Part shown: in pieces, positions 43,899 to 54,100 of the stretch
Position numbering within the stretch: the stretch's first letter is position 1
Layout: each line of letters opens with the position of its first letter
Assembly (NCBI RefSeq): GCF_900105055.1
Contig: NZ_FNTA01000004.1
Location: forward strand, 4,061,501 to 4,125,500
DNA: 64,000 bases
Source: Amycolatopsis lurida
Lineage (GTDB): Bacteria; Actinomycetota; Actinomycetes; Mycobacteriales; Pseudonocardiaceae
Direction of reading: 5' to 3'
The notes under the pieces: model-generated
What the model was told of the DNA's origin: nothing
The model's input: only the letters and a program-made list of their open reading frames with translations
The model's database searches: none
Made by a program: the position numbers and the translations under genes

Positions 43899-46141
43899 CA
43901 GCGCGGATACCGCTGGGCCCAGCCGTCGACCTCGTGCAGCGCCGAGTGGCGGTCGAAGTGCCAGAACGCGTCCGTGGCGATGTTCTCCACCAGGTAGCGC
44001 AGTTCCAGCTGCTCGACCCACTTCTGCGGCAGACCGGGGATGCCGGTGCGGGCGCCGAGCAGGGCACCGGCGATGGCACCGGTGATCGCGCTGCGGCCCG
44101 AGTGGTTGACCGCCCGCAGCAGCGCCTGCTCCGGGTAGTTCTCGAAGCCGGACAGCGCCGCGAACGCGCGGCCCAGCACCGAAAGCGTGCCCTTGCCGTC
44201 GCCGATCAGCTCCGGGACCCGCAGATCGGGCAGGCCGTGCTTGCCGAAGAACGGCACCGATTCCGCGACCATCGCCTTGAGATCCGCCCAGACCGGCCCA
44301 CGCTGGTGCGGGTTCTGGTCGCTGAAGATCTCCCGAGAGGTGTTCCAAATCGGGTAACTGAACGCTTCCGAGGTCAACGCGGGTTCGAACAGCCAGGTCA
44401 GGTAGGTCGCCGCTTCGACGTCGACCTCGCCGGGGTGGGTCACCGCGACGAGGTCGCGCACCGCCTGCCGGACACCGCCGCTCATCGCGCTTCCCGGCCC
44501 GGCCGCGGTCATCGCCGCCGGCAGCGCCGCGACCAGTGCGTCCGGCCCGCTCAGCGGCATCGCCGTCGGCGAAATGGTCGCCAGCGCGTGATAGGCGTTC
44601 AGTTCGGCGTCGTCGGGGGTGCGGCGGACGCGGAGTTCCGGCACCTTCACGAGCCAGCCGTCGGCGTTGTCCAGCGGCGCGCCCTGGGTGTGGAGCCAGC
44701 GCATCAGCGAATTGCGCGCGACCGTCCCGAGCGCCTTTTCGGCGTCACGGTTCTCCGGCTGTTCGCGATGCGGGCTGCGGATCACGGCCTCGGTGTAGAA
44801 CAGCAGCCGCTGGGTGAGCGGCCCGATCCGGCCTGGCAGGTCGAACGCGACCGGCAGATCGGTGACCCCGTCGGGGCCGTAGGTGCTGTGGATCTCGTCG
44901 AGCCGCATCCGGTCGACGGCCGCGCCGAGCGCCTCACCGAGCGCGAAGCCGACGTACGCGCCCGTGACGCGCTGCCAGCCGTAACGCGAGCTGGAGCGGT
45001 CTCGCTCGAAGTACTTGCCGAAGGTGTCCAGACGCGGCTGGATCTGCCCTTCGTTGTCGTAGGCGGGCGCCAGCCCGTTGGCCCGCAGGTCGTTGGGACG
45101 GCCGCGAGGTGGTTCGGGCTGCCGGAGCCGAGCCAGCCACGACTGCCCGAGGACGGTCTTCTGGCACTCCTCGGCACTCAGCTCAAACCCGCGGCGGCGG
45201 GCCCGCTCGGCGGCGGCCAGCGGCGGCTTCACCGGTTCGGGCAGGCCCATCTTCGCGGCGGTGTCGGCGGCGAGCGCCTCCAGCTCCGGGTCGGCTTCCG
45301 GGCAGCGTTCGTTGACGTCGACGCCGGGGCCCCGGCGCGGGAACCGCAGCGCGGTCTCGGCGAGTTCGGCGCCGCTGACGTCCTCGAACGTCGCGGGACC
45401 GCCGTTGATCACCAGGTTCGGCGGGCTCTCGTAACCCGCGAGGGTGGCGATGTCGACCTTCCAGTACCCGTGCTCACGGGACGGAAGGTTCCTGGACGAG
45501 CTGAACACCCTCAGCTCGGCGCGTTCCTCGTTGAAGTAGAAGCGCTCCGTCTTGCCCGACGTCAGGTCGAGCGGGACGTAGACCTCGCAGCGCAGCAGCC
45601 CGACGAGCAGCTGCTCCCTGGTCAGCCAGCCGACGCTGGCGAACGACAGCAGCGTTTCGAGCTTGTTCTCCGGCTTCGGGTAGCCGCGGCGGATCGGACC
45701 GGCCTTGTACTCCGGGTTCTCCCGTTCCTCCCCGGTCTGCACGCCTTCCGCGTTGACCTTGACCCAGCCCGCGACGACCGGCGGCGGGACACCGAGGTCA
45801 CCGAGCCCGGCCTTGGCGTACTCGGGGTCGACGACCTCGCGCCAGGCCTCCTGGCCGGGGAACGCAACCGGGACGCTGAGCCCGCCTGGCTGCGGATGCG
45901 CCTGGCGCAGCTCGCCGTCCGGTTCGCGGACGATCACCGACGGCGGCGGGAAGATCTCCTTCTCGGCATGACCCTCGTCGAGGAAGGCGATCGTGTTGTA
46001 GGGGACCGACCAGCCCTCGGGGATGCGCAGGACCTTCTCGTGGTTCACGCGCAGGCCGGCGCCGCCCGGTTCGGACACGTCCGGACCGTGGACCGCGCGC
46101 AGCCACTCTTCGACCTTGGCTACCGCTTCCGCCGATTCCAC
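43895..46141 (-). CDS. YrhB-SseB-pseudo-ADP-ribosylglycohydrolase fusion 1
   Basis: The 748-residue protein has a YrhB/Imm35-like domain (1-90; EGWSVPYNTIAFLDEG, IFPPPSVIVREPDGE) and an SseB-like domain (155-265; LLVGLLRCEVYVPLD, PNLVINGGPATFED). An ARH-like domain (390-748) starts YVGFALGEALGAA. The metal motifs are lost: TDDT is GPLT (440-443) and GDSD is GRSA in NHSGRSAITG. It starts with GTG directly after the TNT protein 2 stop codon. YrhB domains are known as immunity domains in polymorphic-toxin loci. The pseudo-enzyme may bind ADP-ribosylated targets or the toxin itself. Confidence 0.82.
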   Translation of the reverse strand: MESAEAVAKVEEWLRAVHGPDVSEPGGAGLRVNHEKVLRIPEGWSVPYNTIAFLDEGHAEKEIFPPPSVIVREPDGELRQAHPQPGGLSVPVAFPGQEAWREVVDPEYAKAGLGDLGVPPPVVAGWVKVNAEGVQTGEERENPEYKAGPIRRGYPKPENKLETLLSFASVGWLTREQLLVGLLRCEVYVPLDLTSGKTERFYFNEERAELRVFSSSRNLPSREHGYWKVDIATLAGYESPPNLVINGGPATFEDVSGAELAETALRFPRRGPGVDVNERCPEADPELEALAADTAAKMGLPEPVKPPLAAAERARRRGFELSAEECQKTVLGQSWLARLRQPEPPRGRPNDLRANGLAPAYDNEGQIQPRLDTFGKYFERDRSSSRYGWQRVTGAYVGFALGEALGAAVDRMRLDEIHSTYGPDGVTDLPVAFDLPGRIGPLTQRLLFYTEAVIRSPHREQPENRDAEKALGTVARNSLMRWLHTQGAPLDNADGWLVKVPELRVRRTPDDAELNAYHALATISPTAMPLSGPDALVAALPAAMTAAGPGSAMSGGVRQAVRDLVAVTHPGEVDVEAATYLTWLFEPALTSEAFSYPIWNTSREIFSDQNPHQRGPVWADLKAMVAESVPFFGKHGLPDLRVPELIGDGKGTLSVLGRAFAALSGFENYPEQALLRAVNHSGRSAITGAIAGALLGARTGIPGLPQKWVEQLELRYLVENIATDAFWHFDRHSALHEVDGWAQRYPRW

Positions 46142-47620
46142 CTACTCGATCCTCTCCAGGCTGCCGTCGGACACGTGCTCGGCGATGGTCCTCGGGAGCA
46201 CGTAGGCCACCGCCCCGCCGGGCATGTTCGCCCACGGGACGGTGACACCGATGATCACGTGGAGCGGGCGTCGCAGCCGGTAGGTCCCACCGACGCGCTC
46301 CCGTTCCAGCGGCAGGGACGTCGTGGCGAACCGTACCCCTCCGTGGTGAACCAGATTGCCGGTCTCCTCGCCGAACCGCAGTACGACCGTACCGGCGACC
46401 ATCCGGCTCACGCGCTTGTTGCGGAGCAAGGTGAGGGGAGGCTCACCCGGCGCCGCTTGCACCGGCCAGTCGGCGAGTTCCTTCGCCGTCTCCAGTGGCG
46501 TCTCGTGCCCGGCGGTCATCCTCGCCGGATGCAGGAGAAGCGCGCCGAGAAGCTGATGCGACGCGTCTTCGAGCTTGTCGAAGTACTTCGGCGACACGGG
46601 GGTGCCGCCCGAGTAGGCCGCGACCTCCCAGCCCTTCTCGGTGAAGTTGAGGCACCAGGCGCCGTCCGCGCGGTCGCCGATGCGGTAGGCCTCCGGCCAG
46701 ACGGCGTGCTCGCCGAGCCTGCTGACCAGCACGACCAGGAGTTCTTCGTCGGTCAGTGCCGGATTCGGCGACGTCTCCAGCTCCGCGGCGATGTCGCCCT
46801 CGGTCTTCTTGACGTCGGAGCGGCCCGGCTTCGGCCGCGGTTTGCCGAGCAGATCCGCTTCCGCGGTCCGCCGGACGAGGTGCTCGACGTACGGCGGCTG
46901 GAACCGCTGGCTTCGGATGTGCTCGACCAGGTCCGGCTCCGGTGGGATCCCGTATTTCCGCAGGTAGTGCGGCACGGACGCGTGCCAGATCCAGGTGCCG
47001 TCGGTGTGGTAGCTCTCGGGGACGTCGCCGTCGGCTTCGGGATCGAAGATGTCCTTGCCGAGCCCGCTGCCGGAGAGGATCGCCGGCTCACGTTCGAGAT
47101 ACTGCGCGACGAGCGGCGCTTCGGACTCGTCGAGTTCCGGTCTCTCCACCACGGGCGGCTCGCCCTCGGTGTACGCGTCGACGATCCGCGCGTGCCGGAA
47201 CTCGACGCGCAACGGCAGCTGCGCGCGCAGCCGCCACCAGTCGGGAACGTGCTCGTCCTCGCGCGGGAACGCGGCCAGCTCATCCGGGTACGCCGAAGTC
47301 CCCGGTGGCTCGGTCCACGCCGGTTCGTCGTCGAGGGTGAAGTCGAAATCGAAGGTGCCGTCGGGCTTGAGCGTGAACCGCGACTGCAACCAGGTCCCCC
47401 GGCCGGTCGTGTACATGCCGGTGCGAAGCCTGCCGAAGAGTTCGGCCAGCTCGGGCGCGGGTGCGCAGTTGTGCCCCGTGAGTTCGGTGTGCTCCCCGGC
47501 CTGCCGGAAATCGGCGACGGCCGGATGGGCCGCGTCGGCGACACCCGAGCGGATGAGCTTGCCGATCTCGACCAGCAGCCCGCGTTGTTGTTCGGGAGTG
47601 AGTTGTTCCACGTGAATCAT
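46142..47620 (-). CDS. TNT-domain protein 2 (NAD+ glycohydrolase-like C-terminus)
   Basis: The 492-residue protein is colinear with TNT protein 1 but lacks its first 150 or so residues. It contains YHTDGTWIWHASVPHYLRKY and LLGKPRPKPG. The C-terminal TNT-like region (about 395-492) includes GTVVLRFGEETGNLVH, SLPLERERVGGTYRLRRPL and MPGGAVAYVLPRTI. Both TNT proteins share the PGGAVAYVLPR variant in place of the family's Gln-containing motif. There is no WXG, signal peptide or pore-forming head, unlike M. tuberculosis CpnT. The first codons contain an imperfect parS-like CACGTG element. Confidence 0.8.
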   Translation of the reverse strand: MIHVEQLTPEQQRGLLVEIGKLIRSGVADAAHPAVADFRQAGEHTELTGHNCAPAPELAELFGRLRTGMYTTGRGTWLQSRFTLKPDGTFDFDFTLDDEPAWTEPPGTSAYPDELAAFPREDEHVPDWWRLRAQLPLRVEFRHARIVDAYTEGEPPVVERPELDESEAPLVAQYLEREPAILSGSGLGKDIFDPEADGDVPESYHTDGTWIWHASVPHYLRKYGIPPEPDLVEHIRSQRFQPPYVEHLVRRTAEADLLGKPRPKPGRSDVKKTEGDIAAELETSPNPALTDEELLVVLVSRLGEHAVWPEAYRIGDRADGAWCLNFTEKGWEVAAYSGGTPVSPKYFDKLEDASHQLLGALLLHPARMTAGHETPLETAKELADWPVQAAPGEPPLTLLRNKRVSRMVAGTVVLRFGEETGNLVHHGGVRFATTSLPLERERVGGTYRLRRPLHVIIGVTVPWANMPGGAVAYVLPRTIAEHVSDGSLERIE

Positions 47621-47648
47621 CGCGCCCGGTCGGACCGGCTGAGTGGGC

Positions 47649-48116
47649 TCATTCCGAGTCCCCTTCCTCCGGTGGTTCGTATGCGGGGAAACGCGGCTCC
47701 GCCCGGAACGACGGCGGCTCCCCGGCGGCGCGGCGGGCCAGCTCGTCCTCCCACATCTTGAAGGTGCGCTTGCGCAGAGACTGGATCAAGGCCACTTCCT
47801 GTGGCCGCATGTCGCGATTTTCTCGTCGAGCCTGGTCGTAAAGGCCGTCGATGGTGTCGTAGAGCGCGAAGACCGCACCCTCGCCCTTGAGGTAGCGCGC
47901 GCGGGCGAACTCGGTCTCCTGCACGAACGTCTGCTCGGGCACCTTGCTGATGTCCGAGCTCGCCATCGCGCGGAGAACCTCACGGACGTGGCTCGGATCC
48001 TCCTCGAACTCGCCGGTGCGCAGATTGAGGAGGTACCCGGTGAGGCCGCCGTCCGGCGTCGCGTCGACCCGGTAGGTCTGCGCGTAATAGGTGAAGTAGG
48101 CCGGTGTCTCGATCAC
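47649..48116 (-). CDS. island protein of unknown function (155 aa)
   Basis: The ATG overlaps the stop of the 2,375-residue protein (ATGA), so the two are co-translated. The product starts IETPAYFTYYAQTYRVDATP and has a middle helical stretch (HVREVLRAMASS) and a C-terminal charged helix (ALIQSLRKRTFKMWEDELARR). It has no signal peptide, membrane helix or recognisable motif. A gene placed immediately after a polymorphic toxin is often its immunity protein or chaperone, so this is the first candidate for that role (inference). Confidence 0.75.
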   Translation of the reverse strand: MIETPAYFTYYAQTYRVDATPDGGLTGYLLNLRTGEFEEDPSHVREVLRAMASSDISKVPEQTFVQETEFARARYLKGEGAVFALYDTIDGLYDQARRENRDMRPQEVALIQSLRKRTFKMWEDELARRAAGEPPSFRAEPRFPAYEPPEEGDSE

Positions 48117-51100
48117 GCGCTCTCCTCGGGGGGTTTCGGCAGCCCCAGCTTCAGGCCGTCCATGAACTTCACCCGCACCTGGTCGATCAGCGCGGCTTCC
48201 AGCTGCGCCTGCGACACGGTCAGCCTGCCCTTGCTCTTCGCGTCTTCGCCCGCCGAGTCGGGGATGTTCTCGTCCATCGCGCGGTTGTACGTCGGGAAGT
48301 CCCGGCGGACCTCGTAGAGAGCGTGCTCGAAGACGGCGACGTCGTCGATGCTCTTCAGATGCAGTCGAAGTTCGGCGACATGCCCGTTCGGCAGCCGGAC
48401 GTTCATCTGCAGGTCGCGGTAACCGCTCGCCTGGGGATTCGCGAAGCGGTCCTCGAATTTGACGATCTTGAGGTCGTCCCGCTTCATGATCGCGTCCAGG
48501 GCCCGGTAGGCGTCCGCGACCGTGTTGAACTGGATCTTCGCGCCGACGAGGTCGACCAGCCGGGACGCGTCACCGTCGTATTTGGCGATCTTCGCCAGCG
48601 CCCGGCTTTCCGTCTTGGGCTCGGTCCGGGCGCCGGGGATGTCGTCCTCCCCGGCGAGCTCGGCGACGATCCGGTTGAGGTGCCCCTGGTTGTCGGCCCA
48701 GGCGGCCTCTTCCCTGGCGAGGAATTCCTTGATCTTGGCGATGTCCCCGATGTGCTCTTCGGGGAATCCGGCGTGGACCCGGTGCTCCGGCGGCGCACCG
48801 GCGGCCACCGCGGCCGCCGCCTCGGCGATCTCGCGCTGCTCCGGGGTCAGCGGCGTCTCGCCCGGCCCCGCCTGTTCGACCCGGTCGATCAGCTGGTTGT
48901 CGTGCGAAGCCGCCTCCGCGACGGCATCCGCGAGCATCGGAATGGCTTCAGGATGCTGGAGCAGGCTGCCGATGGTCTTCGGGTTGTGCAGCAGGGAGTC
49001 GGTGAGGTACCGGTTGTCCGGGTTCAGCATCAGCTCGACGAGCTTGGGCTGCCCCGGCAGGTGGTCGCGGATGAAGTCGCTCAGCGGACCGAGGTCGTGC
49101 TGGACGCCGTCGTCGGTCGTGATCCTGACCCGGTCCCGGGTGTCGTCGAGCCCGGCGAGTGCCGCCTCGAACTCCGGAGTGGCGAGCAGGCGGTCGGCGT
49201 TGGCGCGCGCCTCCGGCGCGACGTGCGAGGGAGGTTCCGGCAGCGACTGGGACGCCATGCCGTAGCCCGCGTCGTTCGGCGTCGTCACGATCGGACGGCC
49301 GTCCGGCCCGATCCGTGACGGCGGCACGTCGGGGGTGTCGTCCCTGGCGAACGCGATCCGCGGGTCGACGGGCCGCGTCGACGAAGTCTCCGTCCGCGTG
49401 GTCTGCCCGTCGGTGTGCTGAGCCGAAGGGCCCTCCGGGACGCCGACGTGCATCAGTTTCACGCCCAGCGGCGGATGCGGCAGGTTCATCAGCGCACCCG
49501 ACTGCGGGTCGAGGAACGCGACGCCGTCGCGCGTGTTCGCCACCATGGCGACGTGGCCGCGTTCGACGCCGTTCTCGTCGAGGTACTTCACCGCCACGAC
49601 CGCGTGGTGATCGGTCGGCATCCCCCGCATCTCGCGGATGACCGTGTCGTAGTCGGCGCGGTCGGAGAACTCCCCGCCGAACCGCTCTTCGACGTGCTCC
49701 AGCGTGCCGCGGCTGTTCATCTCGTGGACGAGCAGCGGCTCGGCGGTCGAGTCGATGCCGTTCAGCCGGTCCATGTACGCGCCCGGCGTGCGGGTGCAGT
49801 TGGAGCGGTAACCGTTCGCGAGTGCGTCGGGGTCGTTGAAATGCGGGTTGACCTCGCCGAGCCTGGGGTGCCGGTCGGCGAGGTATGCGGCCTGTTGCGC
49901 GGGGCTCGCCGAACCGGCGTGGATCGCCGGTTCGCTCGGCGGGTTCGTCGCGACCGCCAGCGACGAGTAGTCCCGCTCGGGGACCGGCAGTTCCATGGTG
50001 TCGTCGGTGGCCGAGTGGTCCTGAGCGGGCTGGTCGCCGTACTCGGGCCCCTTTTCGACGTCCGCGACGCCGTGGTCCGCCGGGTTCTCCGTGGAGAAGT
50101 GCGGTGTCTGCGGCTCGTCGAAGCCACCGAGGCGCGCCATCGACCGCGCCTGCGCGAGACGCGCGAGTTCCGGCGCCTCCGCGGCGTGCCGGGCCCGCCG
50201 CTCGTCCATCTTCTGCTTGGCGGTCTCGGGGTCGAGGTAGCGCGGGTCGCCGGGAGTGACCTCTTCGGCGTGGATGACCCACTTCGGCCGGTCGACCAGC
50301 GGCGGGGTCTTGAACTCCTTGCTGTGCACGTAAAGCTGTGTGGCCGGCTTGTTGATGGCCTCGTGCTCGCCGGGGTTCTCGGCGAGCGACGAGACGTCCT
50401 TGCCCGTCTTCGAGACGATGTGGATCTCGACGTCTTCGCCGAACTTCGACTTCGTGTCCGGCGAAGTCTTGATGGTCGAGCTGGTCATCGTCGGCTCGGG
50501 GACGATCTGGCCGGGTTCGTAATGCGCCGCCATGATCGCGGCGGCCCGCATGTCTCCCTTGGTGTCGATGCCGCGGATGGCCTCGCCGTGGAAGTCCGGC
50601 AGCTCGTTGAGCGCGCCGACGATCGCCCGGGTGCTGCGCTGGGCGTTCTCGAAGTCCGGGTGCGACTCGCCCCGGCGGTTCGCTTCGTTGATCGCGTAGG
50701 CGTGTTCACGCGAGTACGAGTAGATCGCTTCGGCGGCCTCGGGCGATACGCGGTCCTTCAGCGGGCTGGCTTCGAGCCGCTTGAGCGCCTTGTCGCGAGC
50801 CTGCTCGGCGAGTTCGGCGCTGTCGTAGCGGTCTCGGAGGCTCTTGTGATCTTCCGGCGTACCACGGAAACCGTCGTCGGAGAGGTAGCTCTCGTCGAGT
50901 CGCGTGGGGGTTTCTTCGGGGCCCTTGAGGCGCTCGGCGATGTCGAGGTCGGTCTTGGGAGCCTGCTCCTGGACGGGGGTTTCGGCTTCGCTTGTCCTAT
51001 CGGTGTGCGGTGCTTCCGGCGGATGCGGGGCGTCGCCGCCGCCCATCGGCATCGCCTTGATCGACGTCGGATCGTCGGGCAGCGTCACGAGCCGCCCGGT

Positions 51101-54100
51101 CATCGGGTCGGCGAAGACCACGCCGTGCGGCGTGTTCACCGCGGCGACGATCCGGGTCTCGACCCGGTCCTTGGACCGCGGCGAGCCTTCCGGCGCGGTC
51201 GGATCGGCGGCGGCGTGATGTTCGAACGCCACCGCCGTCCGCGCGCCGACCGGACGTTCGCCCACCTCGCGGGCGATGTCGGCGAAACCGTTCCGATCCG
51301 ACCACTGCCCGCCGAGCCGGTCGCTGACGTGCTGCAGCGGTGAGCCGCCGGTCGACGGCGCGGCGACCGAGTCGCCGCCGTTCATCCGGTCCTCGAACGC
51401 GACCAGCGCCTCGGCCGAGTTGGTCTGGTAACCGTCCTTCCACGACTCGGGCGCGTAGTAGTTGCGGGTGTTGGCCTCGCCGATCGCCGGGATCTCGTCC
51501 ATGACGAGCCGGACCTGCTGATGCGGCGTGTCGGTCGAACCGGCGTGGATGACCGGCGGCCCACCCTCTTCGAGCGGCTTGGCCAGCTCGGACCAGCCGC
51601 CGTCGGGAGCGTGCTCCTTCGGAGGCGCGGGGGTGTCCCGGGCCGGGGCGTCGGTGGCGTCGATCCAGCCACCCTTGCCGTCGGCCAGCTTGGTTTCGAG
51701 CCCCGCGAGGCCCTGGCCCTGGAACAGCTCCGGGTGATCGCGGCGCAGCTGAGCCTCTTGCTCGGCAGCTTCCTGCGCCAGCCGCTCCTGCACGGCGTTG
51801 TTGTAGTCGCGCCGCTCGGCGACCTTCTGCTGCACCTGCTCCGTGGTCAGATGACCGTCGTCACCGGCGACGACCTCTTCGCATTCGACGATCCACTTCG
51901 GCAGGTCGTTGGGCGATCCGTCGTCGAGACGCTTCTTGTACTCCGGGTGGTCGGGATGCCCTGGGCCCATCTTGACGTCGGTGACGCGCAGCTGCGTCGC
52001 CGACTTCATCAGGACTTCGCGTTCTTCCTTCTTCGAGGCGAGGTCTTCGATGTGGCGCCCGGTCTTCGACTGGATGCGCATCTCGACTTCGCCGGGGAAG
52101 GTGCTGTGCGGATTCTCCGGGGTGACCCGCGATGTGCTCAGCATCTGCGGGTCGACGATGACCTGGCCCTTGGCGTGCGCTTCGAGGAAGGCCCGGATCG
52201 CGCTCTCGTTGCCGTTGAAGTTCACCCGCCGCGAGACGAGGCCCTCGTAGGCGGGCATCTCGTTGAGGCCGGAGGTGATCGCCTCGATATGCGGGCGGAG
52301 CGCTTCCAGCTCCGCGCCACCGTGCCGCTGGGCGTGCGTGATCCGCTCGGCCATGTCGGTGCGCGTGTAGCTGTGCACCGCGTACGCGCCCTGATCCGAC
52401 ATCTCCCTGACGCGCGGATCTTCGTGGGCGTCGCGTTTGGCGAGACCTTCGCGGCGGACCTGTTCGCTCCGGGCTTCCCCGGTGTCCTTGTCGAAACCGC
52501 GCTTGTCGATCTGCGTCTCGGCGAGCGCGCGGTAGGCGGCCGGATCGTCCGTGTGGAAGTCCGGATCCGTCAGGTACGGCTCGTCGACAGTGGTCTTGTC
52601 GTCGGGCGTGACGTCCTGGGGCGCTTCGGTGTCCTTCGGTGCCTCGACGTCCTTGGGGACGTCCGTGTCCTTGGGAGTCTCGACGTCCCTCGGGAGTTCG
52701 GTGTCCTTGGGCAGGTCGTTCCCGCCGCGGTCCTGGGGCGCGTGCTCCATCGGCCGCATCGGCGGCTGGTGCTGCTGCGGACGCTGCGGCTGCTGGGGGC
52801 CCGCGTTCCCGTCGTGGCCCGGGCGCGGTGCCGGGACCTGCGGCGGACGCTGCGGACCGCCGAAGCGCGGCGGCTCGGCGCCGGGCGGCATCGGCCTGCC
52901 GGGCTGCTGTCCCGGACGCCCCGGCTGACCTGGGTGGTGACCGGGCGGCGGCGGCATGGGGCCGCGGTTGCCGGGGAACGGACCGTTGCCCGGATGCTGG
53001 GGCCGCGGCGGAGGCGGCGGGTGACCCGCCGGACCGCGGTTGCCCGGAGGCGGACCGGGCGGAGGCGTCTGCGGACGCGGCGGGACCCCGCCGTTCGGGC
53101 CAGGCCCAGGCCTGCCCTGATAGCCCTGAGGCGGCCGCGGCGGACCCTGCGGACCAGGAGGCTGCGGCGGTTGCTGAGGACGCTGACGCGGCCCGCGGTC
53201 CTGCGGATATCCACCCTGACCGGGATGCTGCTGCGGCGGACGCGGGCCCATCGGACCGGGCTGCCCCTGCGGTCCTCGCGGCGGCATGGGGCCACCGCCA
53301 CCGGGAGGCGGCGGCGGAGGCGGCGCGAAACCACCCGGAGGCGGTGGCTGCATCGGCTGCTGGCCCTGGAAGGGCATCGGGGCGGGCGGCTGGTCGAACC
53401 GCGGCTGCTGCGGTCCGCCGTTGCCCGCGAAACCCGCGGCTTGGACGCCGTCGTTCGGCCGGACCGGCCGGGACGGATCGTGTCCGCCCGGCGGGAAGCC
53501 GCCGGGGGCGGGCCCGTTGCCGGGCGGGTTGCCACCGGGCGCCATGCCGTAGCCACCCGACGGAGCGGGCGAGCTCGACCCCGGGTTCGACGCCATGCCG
53601 TAGCCACCGGAACTCGACGGCGCGCCCGTGGACGCGGCGGGCGGCATCGCGCTGGACTGCGACGGGCTCGGTGAAGGACTGTGTGACGGGCTCGGTGCCG
53701 GACCGGACGCCGGTCCTTGCGACGGGCTCGAAGCCGGTGTTTGCGCCGGAGCGCTCGCCGGCGTCTGGGCAGGGCTCGCCGCGGGAGCCTGCGCCGGGGC
53801 CTGCGACTGGGCGGCGGGTGCCTGCTGCTGATTACCCGCCGCGGCCTGCTGCTGTTGTTGCTGACCGGAACCGTTGTCCGCGGCCGCCGCCGGGGCGTTC
53901 TGGTGGGTCTGCGGCGCACGCTGACCGTCACCGGTGTTCGCCGGGGCGTCCGCCGGACGTTCCGGAGCCTGCGTCGAGGACTGGCTGACCCGGTCGCCGT
54001 CGGCCGCCCGCTGCGGATCAGCGGATCCGGACGAACTCCGCGGCGAAGAATCACCGTCCGAGCCGCGGCTCGAAGACGACCCACTGTCCGAAGTGGACCG

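Noticed and set aside
47605..47618. parS-like GTTCCACGTGAATC over the start of TNT protein 2
   Set aside because: It has two mismatches to the consensus and lies within codons 2-6 of a well-supported gene, 36 kb from oriC. It could be chance.
43934..47761. 1,275-codon plus-strand open frame antisense to the island
   Set aside because: It is the shadow of the fusion 1 and TNT 2 genes. The composition is that of reverse-complemented codons, and no domain is recognisable.
52800..53600. CRISPR-like or tandem-repeat array in the GC-rich stretch
   Set aside because: The repeats are Pro/Gly/Gln codon runs inside one open frame, with no fixed repeat-spacer periodicity.
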